Counted from the first letter of the stretch, positions 18,579-28,027 are shown. The stretch is DNA of 64,000 bases from an uncultured Ruminococcus sp. (GCF_937915125.1 NZ_CALDMP010000098.1:62001-126000), one strand, 5' to 3'. Made by a program: numbers and translations. Notes: generated by a model from the sequence alone, not told the origin.

Positions 18579-18628
18579 ATTCGCCGCCGCCTTTCCACAA
18601 AAGAATCAGACAGACTGTGGGAGTGGTG

Positions 18629-18658
18629 CCCCACTTTTAGGGAATCCGCCCCACTTTT
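18629..18658 (-). promoter_or_regulatory. Probable MraZ operator (two AAAAGTGGGG boxes)
   Basis: On the minus strand AAAAGTGGGG occurs twice, 20 bases apart (18649-18658 and 18629-18638), between the mraZ promoter and start. MraZ proteins studied in other bacteria bind direct repeats of GTGG/TGGG type upstream of mraZ, so this is a strong candidate operator. Confidence 0.7.
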
Positions 18659-18673
18659 CACCGCCATGTTATT

Positions 18674-18702
18674 ATTATACCGTATCTCCGACAAAATTGC
18701 AA
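18674..18702 (-). promoter_or_regulatory. dcw (mraZ) promoter
   Basis: Minus strand TTGCAA, 17-base spacer, TATAAT. The predicted start is about 90 bases before mraZ, with the boxes at 18629-18658 inside the leader. Confidence 0.75.
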
Positions 18703-18796
18703 GAATGCAACAACAGAAAGGTACAAAAAATATGTCTGAAAAATTTTCTTTTTTTTATACAGGTTGCACAAAGTGAACCATACATGTAACACAAAA

Positions 18797-18818
18797 GGGA
18801 CGAGCCGAAGCTCGTCCC
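18797..18818 (-). terminator. str operon (tuf) terminator
   Basis: An exact 8-bp stem GGGACGAG/CTCGTCCC with a six-base loop, followed on the minus strand by TTTTGTGTTA, 31 bases after the tuf stop. Confidence 0.85.
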
Positions 18819-18848
18819 TCATGGAATTCACAAAAAATGCAAATTGAA

Positions 18849-20048
18849 TTATTCGTTGATTGCAGTTACAACGCCGGAGCCTACAGTTCTGCCGCCCTCA
18901 CGGATAGCGAAACGCAGACCTTCTTCGATAGCGATCGGGGAGATCAGCTCAACGTCCATCTCTACGTTATCGCCCGGTGTGCACATTTCAACGTCAGCCG
19001 GCAGAGTGATGATACCGGTAACGTCAGTTGTTCTGAAATAGAACTGCGGTCTGTAGTTGTTGAAGAACGGTGTGTGACGGCCGCCTTCTTCCTTCTTCAG
19101 AACGTAAACCTGACCCTTGAACTTGGTGTGCGGGTGAATGGAGCCCGGCTTGCAGAGAACCTGACCACGCTCAACCTGGTCACGGGTGATACCACGGAGC
19201 AGTGCACCAACGTTATCGCCTGCTTCTGCAAAGTCCAGAGACTTACGGAACATTTCCAGACCGGTAACAACGGTGTTCAGCTTTTCTTCAGACAGACCAA
19301 CGATTTCAACCGGCTCGTTTACGTTCAGCTTTCCGCGCTCTACACGACCGGTAACAACGGTACCACGGCCAGAGATGGTCATAGTATCCTCGATCGGCAT
19401 CAGGAACGGCTTTGCATCGTCACGTTCCGGAGTCGGGATATACTCGTCAACAGCGTTCATCAGATCGATGATCGGCTGATATGCCGGATCGCTCAGATCG
19501 TCCGGAGCTTCCAGAGCAGCCAGAGCAGAACCAGTGATGATCGGAGTGTCATCACCCGGGAAGTCATACTCGCTCAGGGTGTCACGGATATCCATCTCAA
19601 CCAGTTCCAGCAGTTCCGGATCGTCAACCTGGTCAGCCTTGTTCATGAATACAACGATTGCCGGTACGCCTACCTGACGAGCCAACAGGATGTGCTCCTT
19701 AGTCTGAGCCATCGGGCCGTCAGAAGCAGCAACTACCAGGATAGCGCCGTCCATCTGAGCTGCACCGGTGATCATGTTCTTAACGTAGTCAGCGTGACCC
19801 GGGCAGTCAACGTGTGCATAGTGACGTGCATCGGTCTCATACTCTACGTGAGCAGTATTGATTGTGATACCACGCTCTCTCTCCTCCGGAGCCTTATCGA
19901 TCATATCGTAAGCCTCATACTGCGCCTGACCCTTCAGAGCCAGAGTCTTTGTGATCGCAGCAGTCAGAGTGGTCTTACCATGGTCAACGTGACCGATGGT
20001 ACCAATGTTTACATGCGGTTTGGTTCTTTCAAATTTAGCCTTTGCCAT
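18849..20048 (-). CDS. tuf: Elongation factor Tu
   Basis: A 399-residue GTPase that brings aminoacyl-tRNA to the ribosome. G1 is GHVDHGKT at 19-26, the switch region has RGITIN, G3 is DCPGHADYVKNMITGAAQMD and G4 is NKAD in place of the usual NKCD. The start at 20048 follows GAGGAGG; 14 upstream codons are open. A promoter at 20112-20140 lies in the gap after fusA, so tuf can be made independently of the operon. Confidence 0.99.
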   Translation of the reverse strand: MAKAKFERTKPHVNIGTIGHVDHGKTTLTAAITKTLALKGQAQYEAYDMIDKAPEERERGITINTAHVEYETDARHYAHVDCPGHADYVKNMITGAAQMDGAILVVAASDGPMAQTKEHILLARQVGVPAIVVFMNKADQVDDPELLELVEMDIRDTLSEYDFPGDDTPIITGSALAALEAPDDLSDPAYQPIIDLMNAVDEYIPTPERDDAKPFLMPIEDTMTISGRGTVVTGRVERGKLNVNEPVEIVGLSEEKLNTVVTGLEMFRKSLDFAEAGDNVGALLRGITRDQVERGQVLCKPGSIHPHTKFKGQVYVLKKEEGGRHTPFFNNYRPQFYFRTTDVTGIITLPADVEMCTPGDNVEMDVELISPIAIEEGLRFAIREGGRTVGSGVVTAINE

Positions 20049-20111
20049 TGGAATAATCCTCCTCAATGAAAAAATTTCAGCGTAAGGCACTTAACGAGAA
20101 GTGTTACGTAT

Positions 20112-20140
20112 ATTGTAGCAGATTCCGAGAAAAATTGCAA
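20112..20140 (-). promoter_or_regulatory. Internal promoter of tuf
   Basis: Minus strand TTGCAA, 17-base spacer, TACAAT, in the 131-base fusA-tuf gap, about 60 bases upstream of the tuf start. Confidence 0.65.
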
Positions 20141-20179
20141 GTGTTTTTTGAAAAAATCATTGGATTTTTCAAAAAAACT

Positions 20180-22255
20180 TTATTTCTTTCTGGAAGACAT
20201 GATTTTTTCGGCGATATTCTTCGGAACTTCCTGATAGCTGTGGGGTTCCATGGAATACTGACCACGGCCCTGTGTGTTGGAACGCAAGTCGCTGGTATAG
20301 CCGAACATTTCGGACAGCGGCACCAGAGCGTCAACCTGTACAGTACCTGTACGGGATTCCTGACCCTGGATCTGTCCACGACGGGAACTCAGGTCGCCGA
20401 TAACAGTACCGGTGTAATCGTCCGGAACGGTAACGGAAACCTTCATGATCGGTTCCATGAGGATGGGCTGTGCCTGCTTCATTGCTTCCTTGAATGCAAT
20501 AGAACCAGCGATCTTGAATGCCATTTCCGAAGAGTCAACTTCGTGATAGGATCCATCGTACAGCTCAACCTTTACGTCAACGACCTCATAGCCTGCCAGG
20601 ATACCTGCCTGCATTGCGCCGCGGATACCTGCATCGACAGCCGGAATATATTCCTTCGGGATGGCACCGCCGACAACCTTGTTGGTGAACTCATAGCCTT
20701 TACCGGACTCGTTAGGCTCAACACGGATCTTAACGTGACCGTACTGACCGGAACCACCAGACTGCTTCTTGTACTTGTAGTCCACATCGGCATTGCCCTT
20801 GATGGTTTCCTTGTAGGATACCTGGGGTGCACCAACGTTTGCTTCTACCTTGAACTCACGGAGCAGACGGTCTACGATGATATCCAGGTGCAGCTCGCCC
20901 ATGCCGGCGATAATGGTCTGACCGGTTTCCTCGTCTGTCCAGGTACGGAAGGTCGGGTCTTCTTCTGCCAGCTTTGCCAGCGCAATCCCCATCTTGTCCT
21001 GACCAGCCTTGGTCTTCGGCTCGATCGCCAGCTGGATAACCGGCTCCGGGAATTCCATGGATTCCAGGATAACCGGGTGCTTTTCGTCACAGAGTGTATC
21101 ACCGGTGGTGGTATTCTTCAGACCAACAACGGCAGCGATATCGCCTGCGTAAACAGTTTCGATATCCTTTCTGTGGTTTGCGTGCATCTGTACGATACGA
21201 CCCATACGCTCCTTGTTGTCCTTGGTAGCGTTCAGAACGGTATCGCCGGCATTTACGGTACCGGAATATACACGGAAGAAGCACAGCTTACCTACGAAGG
21301 GGTCAGTTGCGATCTTGAATGCCAGAGCGGAGAACGGCTCGTCATCGGAAGAGTGGCGCTCGCACTCTTCGCCTGTCTCAGCGTCAACGCCCTTGATTGC
21401 GGGAACGTCCAGCGGAGACGGCATATAATCCACAACAGCGTCCAGGAGCTTCTGTACGCCCTTGTTGCGGTAAGAGGTACCGCATACAACCGGTACCATG
21501 GTGTTTGCGATAGTAGACTTACGGATGCAGGCCTTGATCTCGTCGATGGTGATCTCTTCGTCAGCGAAGAACTTCTCCATGAGCTCGTCATCCTGTTCAG
21601 CCACATGCTCCATCAGGTTCTGACGATATTCCTCAGCCTTTTCCTTCATATCCTCCGGAATTTCTTCCACGCGGATATCCTTGCCCAGGTCATCATAGTA
21701 TACATATGCCTTCATTTCAACCAGGTCGATGATGCCCTTAAACTCGTCCTCAGCACCGATAGGCAGCTGGATCGGAACAGCATTACACTTCAGTCTGTCG
21801 TGCATCATGTCTACAACGCGGTAGAAATCGGCACCCATGATGTCCATCTTATTGACATATGCCATGCGGGGAACCTGATACTTATCAGCCTGACGCCATA
21901 CGGTTTCAGACTGGGGTTCTACGCCGCCCTTTGCGCAAAATACGGTAACAGAGCCGTCCAGTACACGCAGGGAACGCTCTACCTCAACGGTAAAGTCCAC
22001 GTGACCCGGGGTATCAATGATGTTGATTCTGTGACCTGCCCAGTATGCGGTGGTTGCAGCGGATGTGATAGTGATACCACGCTCCTGCTCCTGTGCCATC
22101 CAGTCCATAGTAGCAGCACCCTCGTGGGTCTCGCCGATCTTATGGTTGATACCGGTGTAGAACAGAATACGCTCTGTTGTAGTGGTCTTACCGGCATCGA
22201 TGTGCGCCATGATACCGATATTTCTGGTTTTTTCCAGGGAACAATCTCTAGCCAT
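20180..22255 (-). CDS. fusA: Elongation factor G
   Basis: A 691-residue translocase. G1 is AHIDAGKTTTTER near residue 18, RGITITSAA and DTPGHVDFT follow, and NKMD is near 138. Domain IV carries the conserved GGSGQYGHVKIRVEP, and the C-terminal domain has RGQIQGQESR. Full length for the family, with a good AAAGGAGGATC site. Third gene of the str operon, 33 bases after rpsG. Confidence 0.99.
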   Translation of the reverse strand: MARDCSLEKTRNIGIMAHIDAGKTTTTERILFYTGINHKIGETHEGAATMDWMAQEQERGITITSAATTAYWAGHRINIIDTPGHVDFTVEVERSLRVLDGSVTVFCAKGGVEPQSETVWRQADKYQVPRMAYVNKMDIMGADFYRVVDMMHDRLKCNAVPIQLPIGAEDEFKGIIDLVEMKAYVYYDDLGKDIRVEEIPEDMKEKAEEYRQNLMEHVAEQDDELMEKFFADEEITIDEIKACIRKSTIANTMVPVVCGTSYRNKGVQKLLDAVVDYMPSPLDVPAIKGVDAETGEECERHSSDDEPFSALAFKIATDPFVGKLCFFRVYSGTVNAGDTVLNATKDNKERMGRIVQMHANHRKDIETVYAGDIAAVVGLKNTTTGDTLCDEKHPVILESMEFPEPVIQLAIEPKTKAGQDKMGIALAKLAEEDPTFRTWTDEETGQTIIAGMGELHLDIIVDRLLREFKVEANVGAPQVSYKETIKGNADVDYKYKKQSGGSGQYGHVKIRVEPNESGKGYEFTNKVVGGAIPKEYIPAVDAGIRGAMQAGILAGYEVVDVKVELYDGSYHEVDSSEMAFKIAGSIAFKEAMKQAQPILMEPIMKVSVTVPDDYTGTVIGDLSSRRGQIQGQESRTGTVQVDALVPLSEMFGYTSDLRSNTQGRGQYSMEPHSYQEVPKNIAEKIMSSRKK

Positions 22256-22288
22256 AGATGATCCTCCTTTTCCCGAAGCGCAGTGCGC

Positions 22289-22759
22289 TTACCAGCGGTA
22301 GTGTGCAAACGCCTTGTTTGCCTCTGCCATCTTGTGTGTATCGTCACGCTTCTTGCAGGCACCGCCGGTGTTGTTCAGTGCGTCGAGGATCTCTCCTGCC
22401 AGACGCTCCTTCATTGTCTTCTCGTTACGCAGTCTGGAATACTTGGTGATCCAGCGCAGACCGAGAGTCTGACGGCGTTCCGGACGGACTTCCATCGGAA
22501 CCTGGTAGGTGGCACCGCCCATACGGCGAGCCTTTACTTCCAGAACCGGCATTACGTTTTCCATTGCCTGCTGGAACATTTCAAGTGCATCCTTGCCGGT
22601 CTTTTCAGCGACAATATCAAATGCACCGTAAACAATCTTCTGGGCAACGCCCTTTTTACCGTCGATCATCACATTGTTGATGAGACGGGTTACGAGCTTG
22701 GAGTTATAAATCGGATCCTCCAGCACGTCACGTTTTGCGATCTTACCTCTTCTTGGCAT
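22289..22759 (-). CDS. rpsG: 30S ribosomal protein S7
   Basis: A 156-residue protein that nucleates assembly of the 30S head. It begins MPRRGKIAKRDVLEDPIYNS and contains LINNVMIDGKKGVAQKI and GGATYQVPMEV, all characteristic. The ribosome site is GAAGGAGGG. A 221-base gap separates it from rpsL. Confidence 0.99.
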   Translation of the reverse strand: MPRRGKIAKRDVLEDPIYNSKLVTRLINNVMIDGKKGVAQKIVYGAFDIVAEKTGKDALEMFQQAMENVMPVLEVKARRMGGATYQVPMEVRPERRQTLGLRWITKYSRLRNEKTMKERLAGEILDALNNTGGACKKRDDTHKMAEANKAFAHYRW

Positions 22760-22980
22760 TTTCGCTTCCCTCCTTCACATGATTCATGAATTCACAGGTA
22801 CTCAATCGGGCGGCAGCGCCGCCGACCGTCAGGGCCAATGGAGAGGAATACGCACGGCGCATATACGCCATCTATATTCATATCTCCACAGTTCCCGTGG
22901 TGATCTATAAAGCTTCCTGTTTCACCGGAGCAAAGCTGCTCCTGTTCGAATGGTTTGACCGAAGTATCTGCTTTTAGAAA
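22760..22980. other. rpsL-rpsG intergenic region
   Basis: No gene seen. On the minus strand it contains the hairpin GGCGGCGCTGCCGCC near 22810-22825 and GGAGCAGCTTTGCTCC near 22930-22945. In E. coli this interval carries the S7 translational-control site; these helices could serve a similar purpose, but no sequence match was established. Confidence 0.4.
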
Positions 22981-23403
22981 TTACTTCTTGCCAGCCTTCG
23001 GCTTCTTAGCGCCGTACTTCGAGCGAGCCTGCATTCTGTTTGCAACGCCCTGTGCATCGAGAGTACCGCGGATGATGTGGTAACGCACACCAGGCAGGTC
23101 CTTTACACGGCCGCCACGAATCAGAACAACGCTGTGTTCCTGCAGATTATGGCCGATACCCGGAATGTACGAAGTAACCTCATAGCCGTTTGTCAGCTTA
23201 ACTCTGGCAATCTTTCTCATAGCGGAGTTCGGCTTCTTCGGGGTCGCAGTACGAACTGCGGTGCAGACGCCTCTCTTCTGCGGAGAACTCTGATTTGTGG
23301 TCACTTTCTTCTTGGCATTATAGCCCTTCTGCAGTGCCGGAGCGGTAGACTTGTACTGCTGTACCTTTCTTCCTTTCCGAACCAACTGATTAAACGTAGG
23401 CAT
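22981..23403 (-). CDS. rpsL: 30S ribosomal protein S12
   Basis: A 140-residue decoding-site protein beginning MPTFNQLVRKGR. It includes KKPNSAMRKIARVKLTNGYE, YIPGIGHNLQEHSVVLIRGG and VKDLPGVRYHIIRG. Lysines in the KPNSA and GRVKDLPG segments correspond to positions where streptomycin-resistance substitutions occur; both look wild type. The start at 23403 follows AAAGGAGG. First gene of the str operon. Confidence 0.99.
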   Translation of the reverse strand: MPTFNQLVRKGRKVQQYKSTAPALQKGYNAKKKVTTNQSSPQKRGVCTAVRTATPKKPNSAMRKIARVKLTNGYEVTSYIPGIGHNLQEHSVVLIRGGRVKDLPGVRYHIIRGTLDAQGVANRMQARSKYGAKKPKAGKK

Positions 23404-23467
23404 AATTTTCCTCCTTTGCAAAAAAATGAATTGACAGCGACAGCACATGACCGCCGCATGCCTTCCT

Positions 23468-23496
23468 ATTGTAGCACAAAGCGCCGCCTATGTCAA
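23468..23496 (-). promoter_or_regulatory. str operon promoter
   Basis: Minus strand TTGACA, 17-base spacer, TACAAT, about 65 bases before the rpsL start. Confidence 0.8.
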
Positions 23497-23526
23497 CGTG
23501 TTTTCAAAAAATTTACATTTACAAAT

Positions 23527-23565
23527 AAAAAAAGCAGACGGAACTGCATATGCCGTCCCGTCTGC
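23527..23565 (-). terminator. Terminator of the first LRR-dockerin gene
   Basis: On the minus strand GCAGACGG pairs with CCGTCTGC around a GC-rich loop and is followed by TTTTTTT, a few bases after the stop at 23573. Confidence 0.85.
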
Positions 23566-23572
23566 GTGTTTA

Positions 23573-26323
23573 CTATATTATGATGCGCCGAATCTGTTCC
23601 AGCCACTGGGAAACATCCATGGGCATTCCCACAGACTGCATGGCATAGAACCACAAGATCTGATAGGCATCGTCCGGTGAAACCTCGCCGTCCTGATCCA
23701 CATCCATCCGATACAATGTCGGCTCATCCGCTGTCACATCCATACCCACAGAAAGCTGTGCATAAATCACAAGTGCCAGATAAGCATCGTCTGCATCGAT
23801 CCTGCCGTCTCCGTTGGCATCGCCCTTCGATAGTTCGCCGGAGGCATTGGTTTCCGATGTGACTGTCGTCTGTGTCATAGAAAGCGTCGTATCTGTTGCT
23901 GCCGTCGTGGCAACAGAAGTGGTGGTGAAAGTTTCAGCCGTTGTGAGCCGTATGGTCGTTGTAACTGTTGTTTCGGTCATGGTCGACTGCACAGCAGTTG
24001 TGGTATCCGAAGCGGTAGATTCCGTTATTATGGTAGCCTCTGTACCGGTGTTTTCCGTGGTCACGGTCTGGGACATTGTGGTATCCAGGGTCTCCTCTGT
24101 TCTGGAAACAGCCGTGGTGCTCTGCCATGTTTCATCCGTTGTGGTCTCTGCGGCAGAACTCGATCTTTCTGCTGTTTCCTGTGTGGTATTTGTCGTTGTA
24201 GTGGTCGTTGTGGCGGTGAAGGAATCTCCTGTAATAAACGGCGGCATGGTGACAGAGGAGGTGGTTGTCGTAACAGATGCCGTATCCGCTTCTGTCTCTG
24301 TTTGCCGTATTGTTGTTGTCATAACAGCCGTACTGGTTACAGTTGTCGTAGCAGAAGTTGTTTCCGAAGCTCCATTCAGCAGGGTGAACTGGCGGTCAAA
24401 TTTCTGTGCATACTGCTGGATGGTAGAGTCCTCATACCCCTGCAAAGGACAGCTTGCAGGAAACGTGGATTCCTCCATGGGGATCACTGTATCCTGGCTC
24501 AGAAATGCAAAAGTAACGCCGTCACAGCCTGTAAAGGAATCCGCCCGTATCGAAGTCAGTGTTGCCGGCAGGATCAGTGCACCCAGGCTGCAGCAATTTG
24601 CAAAAACCTCTGAGCCGATCTCTGTCAGGCACGTGTTTTCCGTCTGAAGATTATCCTGTTTTTTCTCCAGAGATGTGCATCCATAAAAGGCTCTGTCCCC
24701 TATGGTGGCGAGTGTAGCAGGCAGCTGGACGATTTTCAGACTGGTGCAGTCCCGGAAGGCGTCTGTCCCGATGGTCACAAGTCCAGCCGGCAGGGTGATT
24801 TCCCGCAGTGCCGTACAACCCTGAAATGCGCCATCGCCGATGGTTTCCACAGCGGTCATGCCTGTAATGGTCTGGAGTGCAGTGCAATCCTGAAAAGCAC
24901 CGTTTTCGATGCTGGTGACAGTGGCAGAAAAATCCACCTGCCGGATGGTCTCACAGCCCAGAAATGCATCGGCATTGACATTCGTCATACCTGATGGCAA
25001 TACCACGCGCACCACGTTGGAATGGTTTGCCAGAAAGCCGCTGCCGATGGTGTGCACATCCTGGGGAATGACGATCATTTCTGCATTGCCCCGGTACTCC
25101 AGAAGTACGCCGCCGCAGATCACCCAGGTGCCCTCCTGCTGTTCCATCCAGCCTGTCTTAAAGAATGCGTCCTTCCCCACCGTGCGCACCGAATCGGGCA
25201 GTTCCAGATCTATGAGACTGGTACACATGGAAAAGGCATAGGAACCGATCTCGCTGAGATTCTCCGGCATATTGATGACACGGAGACTGGTGCAGTCATT
25301 AAAAGCATAGTCACCGATGATCTGCACACTGTCTGCCAGGGCAGCATATTCCAGCATTTTACACCCGGAGAACGCACACGCCGGGATCTTTTCCAGCTTT
25401 CCTGAAATCACCATCATATAAAGTGCTGTGCAGTTGGAGAACGCAAAAGACCCCATGCTTGTCAGCGAAGCAGGCAGCACCAGAAGCCGCAGGGCGGTAC
25501 AGGATTCAAAAGTAGAATTGCCGATAGTGCGCAGTCCGCTGCCGAAGGAAACGGACTCCATGGCAGTACAGCCATAGAACGCCTGGTCGCCGATGGAGAT
25601 CAGGGTGCTGGGAAAATCCGCCATTTCCAGTGATGTGCACTCATAGAATGCGTTGGAACGGATCTGGCGCAGACCGGAGGAAAAATGTACTTCTGACAAT
25701 GCACTGCAATATGCAAAGCAGCTGCTTCCCACATACAAAACGCTTTTGGGCATTTCCACCTGCACCACAGTTTCATTTTCCTGAAACAGTCGGTCTGCAA
25801 GCACTTCCACACCAGTGGGTATCGTGACAGAAGCACGCTCACGGAGCACATCTACGGCGATCCTGCCGCCCAGCACTGCCAGATCGGTCTTGCAGGTATT
25901 CTGCCACTGGGTTCCCTCCAGAACTTCCTGTCCCACATAGATGGCAGAAGAAGCTCCCCCAACTTCTGCCAGATTGGAACAATCAGAAAACGCATGGTCG
26001 CCGATGGTTGTCACGCTGGAAGGAATATACACCGACTGAAGGGTTTCGTTTCCAGCAAACGCCTCCTGTGCGATCTCTGTGACCACATGCCCGTCAATGA
26101 CCTCCGGAATCTCGATGGCTTCGCATGTCTCATCGCCGCCGGTGATCACTGCGTTTCCTAAAATATCAAGTGTGTAATAAACGGAATCATATGCCATAAC
26201 AGCCGTTGTTTCAGACGAAGTTTCCTCTGCCTGTACGCATTCCGGCATCATGATCAAAGAAGTCATACTGACCACTGCTGCCATGAAAACAGCTTGCAGG
26301 CGTTTCCAGCTATTTTTCCGCAT
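23573..26323 (-). CDS. Secreted BspA-type leucine-rich repeat protein with dockerin
   Basis: A 916-residue extracellular protein. A signal peptide covers about residues 1-33. About 25 BspA-like LRR units (pattern IGDxAFxxCTxLxxVxLPxxLxxI) fill residues 50-640. A Thr/Ser-rich linker runs to about 833 (DNA about 23825-24376). A type I dockerin fills the last 83 residues: GDANGDGRIDADDAY and DVDQDGEVSPDDAY are the two calcium loops. The dockerin implies attachment to a cohesin on a cellulosomal scaffold; the LRR region presumably binds proteins or surfaces. The start at 26323 follows AAAGGAG; a further 26 codons are open. It converges on the str operon promoter region with its own terminator between. 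Confidence 0.9.
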   Translation of the reverse strand: MRKNSWKRLQAVFMAAVVSMTSLIMMPECVQAEETSSETTAVMAYDSVYYTLDILGNAVITGGDETCEAIEIPEVIDGHVVTEIAQEAFAGNETLQSVYIPSSVTTIGDHAFSDCSNLAEVGGASSAIYVGQEVLEGTQWQNTCKTDLAVLGGRIAVDVLRERASVTIPTGVEVLADRLFQENETVVQVEMPKSVLYVGSSCFAYCSALSEVHFSSGLRQIRSNAFYECTSLEMADFPSTLISIGDQAFYGCTAMESVSFGSGLRTIGNSTFESCTALRLLVLPASLTSMGSFAFSNCTALYMMVISGKLEKIPACAFSGCKMLEYAALADSVQIIGDYAFNDCTSLRVINMPENLSEIGSYAFSMCTSLIDLELPDSVRTVGKDAFFKTGWMEQQEGTWVICGGVLLEYRGNAEMIVIPQDVHTIGSGFLANHSNVVRVVLPSGMTNVNADAFLGCETIRQVDFSATVTSIENGAFQDCTALQTITGMTAVETIGDGAFQGCTALREITLPAGLVTIGTDAFRDCTSLKIVQLPATLATIGDRAFYGCTSLEKKQDNLQTENTCLTEIGSEVFANCCSLGALILPATLTSIRADSFTGCDGVTFAFLSQDTVIPMEESTFPASCPLQGYEDSTIQQYAQKFDRQFTLLNGASETTSATTTVTSTAVMTTTIRQTETEADTASVTTTTSSVTMPPFITGDSFTATTTTTTTNTTQETAERSSSAAETTTDETWQSTTAVSRTEETLDTTMSQTVTTENTGTEATIITESTASDTTTAVQSTMTETTVTTTIRLTTAETFTTTSVATTAATDTTLSMTQTTVTSETNASGELSKGDANGDGRIDADDAYLALVIYAQLSVGMDVTADEPTLYRMDVDQDGEVSPDDAYQILWFYAMQSVGMPMDVSQWLEQIRRIII

Positions 26324-26396
26324 ATGAACCACTCCTTTCAAAAATAATTTTCTTTCAGCAGCATTTGACTGCTGCCGCAATTCCCCAAAAACTTGT

Positions 26397-26585
26397 GGCA
26401 ATACCGCACAAAGATTGTGCGTCAGATGTACTCTGCGAGCATAAACTTTGTCAGATTTTTTGTCAGATGAAACAAAAATCGCAGTGAATACTTTGTGTAT
26501 TCACGAGCATTTTTGTGAAATATGACGCAAAAGATGCAAGCATATGACGTGCAAAGCCGTCAGGCGCTCTTTGTGCGGTGTTGCC
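26397..26585. mobile_element. MITE family 1, copy 1 (189 bp)
   Basis: Ends GGCAATACCGCACAAAGA and the inverted TCTTTGTGCGGTGTTGCC (17 of 18 match). The 4-base sequence TTGT is duplicated at 26393-26396 and 26586-26589. No coding capacity. The element ends five bases from the stop codon of the downstream-reading LRR-dockerin gene. Confidence 0.88.
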
Positions 26586-26590
26586 TTGTC

Positions 26591-27928
26591 TTATTTCTCT
26601 TCTCCATTGGTCTGTACAGACACAGACTGCTTTGCATAAGTAACAAGGATCTCATAGGCATCTGTGCCGTCCACAATGCCGTTCTCGTCATAATCGGCAA
26701 CATACAGCTGTATATCCGTCCATGCCGCCTCCGTTCCCACGGACATCTGTGCATACAGGAGCAATACCTCATAGGCATCCTGGGCAGTCAGTTTTCCATC
26801 GCCGTCCACGTCTCCTCTGATACGATCCATGGGTACGAATGCACGGGTATATTTCTGGGCGTAGACGTGGGCGGTGGACTCTGCCATGCCGTAGATATTC
26901 GCCGCCTTTTCTATGGTTCGCTCTGCATCATAAATACGGCACTGAGGATTCAGGATGGACAGTTTTTCCAATGCCGTACAGCCATCGAATACATTGGAGC
27001 CGATCTCTGTCACAGACGCCGGTATCTCCACATTTTTCAGTGCAGTGCAATTCTGAAAAGCATAGTTATAGATCACAGAAACGCTGTCCGGAATCTGTAC
27101 GGAAACCAGACTGGAACAGCCCTGAAACAGCGTATTGTTGATCTGGGTCATGGCATTGGAAAGGGTCACCGTTTCCAATGCTTTGCAGAACTGAAAAGCA
27201 TGACCGTCTACACTGCGGACACTGTCGGGCAGTTGAATTTCACGAAGGGAAATACACCAGTGGAACGCATATTCTCCAATGGTTTCCACACCATCAGGAA
27301 TGGTGATCTGCCGCAGCCCCTTGCAGTTGTCAAAGGCAAAGGCATCAATGGAAACCAGCGTAGACGGCAGTGTGATCGTCTCCACCATATCGCAGGAATT
27401 GAAGGCATAGCCGCCAATGGCACGGACGCCCTCAGGTACTGTCACTTGCGCATCTGTGCCGGCATATGCCAGAAGAATGCCCTGTCCGGCAATGACAAAG
27501 TTTTCCTTTCGCTGTTTGAGCCAAAGCGTGCCCAGCACAGCGCCCCATCCGATCTCCCCTACTGTATCAGGTATGGTCAGATTTTCCAATCGCGTGCAGT
27601 CTTTAAAGGCAAAGGCACCGATTTTCTGTACCGTTTCTGGCAGTGTCACAGTGGTGAGCCGGGTACAGTCTTTAAAGGCATAGCTTGCGATCTCTGTCAC
27701 AGGACAGCCGTCAATTTCCGCCGGGAGTACCGCTTCAGTCACAGATGCCCGGGCACTTTTGATGATCACTTCATTCCGCGGTGTTACAGCATAATAGATC
27801 ATGTCCTGGTACAGCTGCCAGGAATCGTCCACAGCAGATACCGTCTGACAGCACGGCATCCAGAATTGTACAAACGCCAGCAACAGCAGCGTCAACAGAC
27901 GCAGGCTGTGCCGCAGTATTTCACGCAA
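26591..27928 (-). CDS. Secreted BspA-type leucine-rich repeat protein with dockerin
   Basis: A 445-residue secreted protein with a signal peptide (about 1-32), some 12 BspA-like LRR units from about residue 60 to 330, and a C-terminal type I dockerin from about residue 372 (GDVDGDGKLTAQDAYEVLL and DYDENGIVDGTDAYEILV). No Thr-rich linker, unlike its neighbour. The start is read as TTG at 27928, eight bases after AGGAGG; a GTG at 27934 is in frame but only two bases from that site. Its 3-prime end abuts a MITE that may have displaced the original terminator. Probably displayed on the cellulosome; ligand unknown. Confidence 0.87.
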   Translation of the reverse strand: MREILRHSLRLLTLLLLAFVQFWMPCCQTVSAVDDSWQLYQDMIYYAVTPRNEVIIKSARASVTEAVLPAEIDGCPVTEIASYAFKDCTRLTTVTLPETVQKIGAFAFKDCTRLENLTIPDTVGEIGWGAVLGTLWLKQRKENFVIAGQGILLAYAGTDAQVTVPEGVRAIGGYAFNSCDMVETITLPSTLVSIDAFAFDNCKGLRQITIPDGVETIGEYAFHWCISLREIQLPDSVRSVDGHAFQFCKALETVTLSNAMTQINNTLFQGCSSLVSVQIPDSVSVIYNYAFQNCTALKNVEIPASVTEIGSNVFDGCTALEKLSILNPQCRIYDAERTIEKAANIYGMAESTAHVYAQKYTRAFVPMDRIRGDVDGDGKLTAQDAYEVLLLYAQMSVGTEAAWTDIQLYVADYDENGIVDGTDAYEILVTYAKQSVSVQTNGEEK

Positions 27929-28027
27929 CGGCACTCCCTCCTTTCTGCATTACCCTTAGGGTATAATTATCCTATTTTAAGTATAGCATATTCTGGTACA
28001 GTATGTCAAGGAAGAGTTATCAAATCA

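Noticed and set aside
20066..22261. 731-codon plus-strand frame across fusA
   Set aside because: Antisense to a complete, well-conserved fusA; long reverse frames are common in strongly codon-biased genes such as fusA and tuf.
26397..26585. Possible structured RNA or terminator after the second LRR-dockerin gene
   Set aside because: The same sequence occurs at two other sites with different flanks and a short duplicated target each time, so it is better explained as a MITE.
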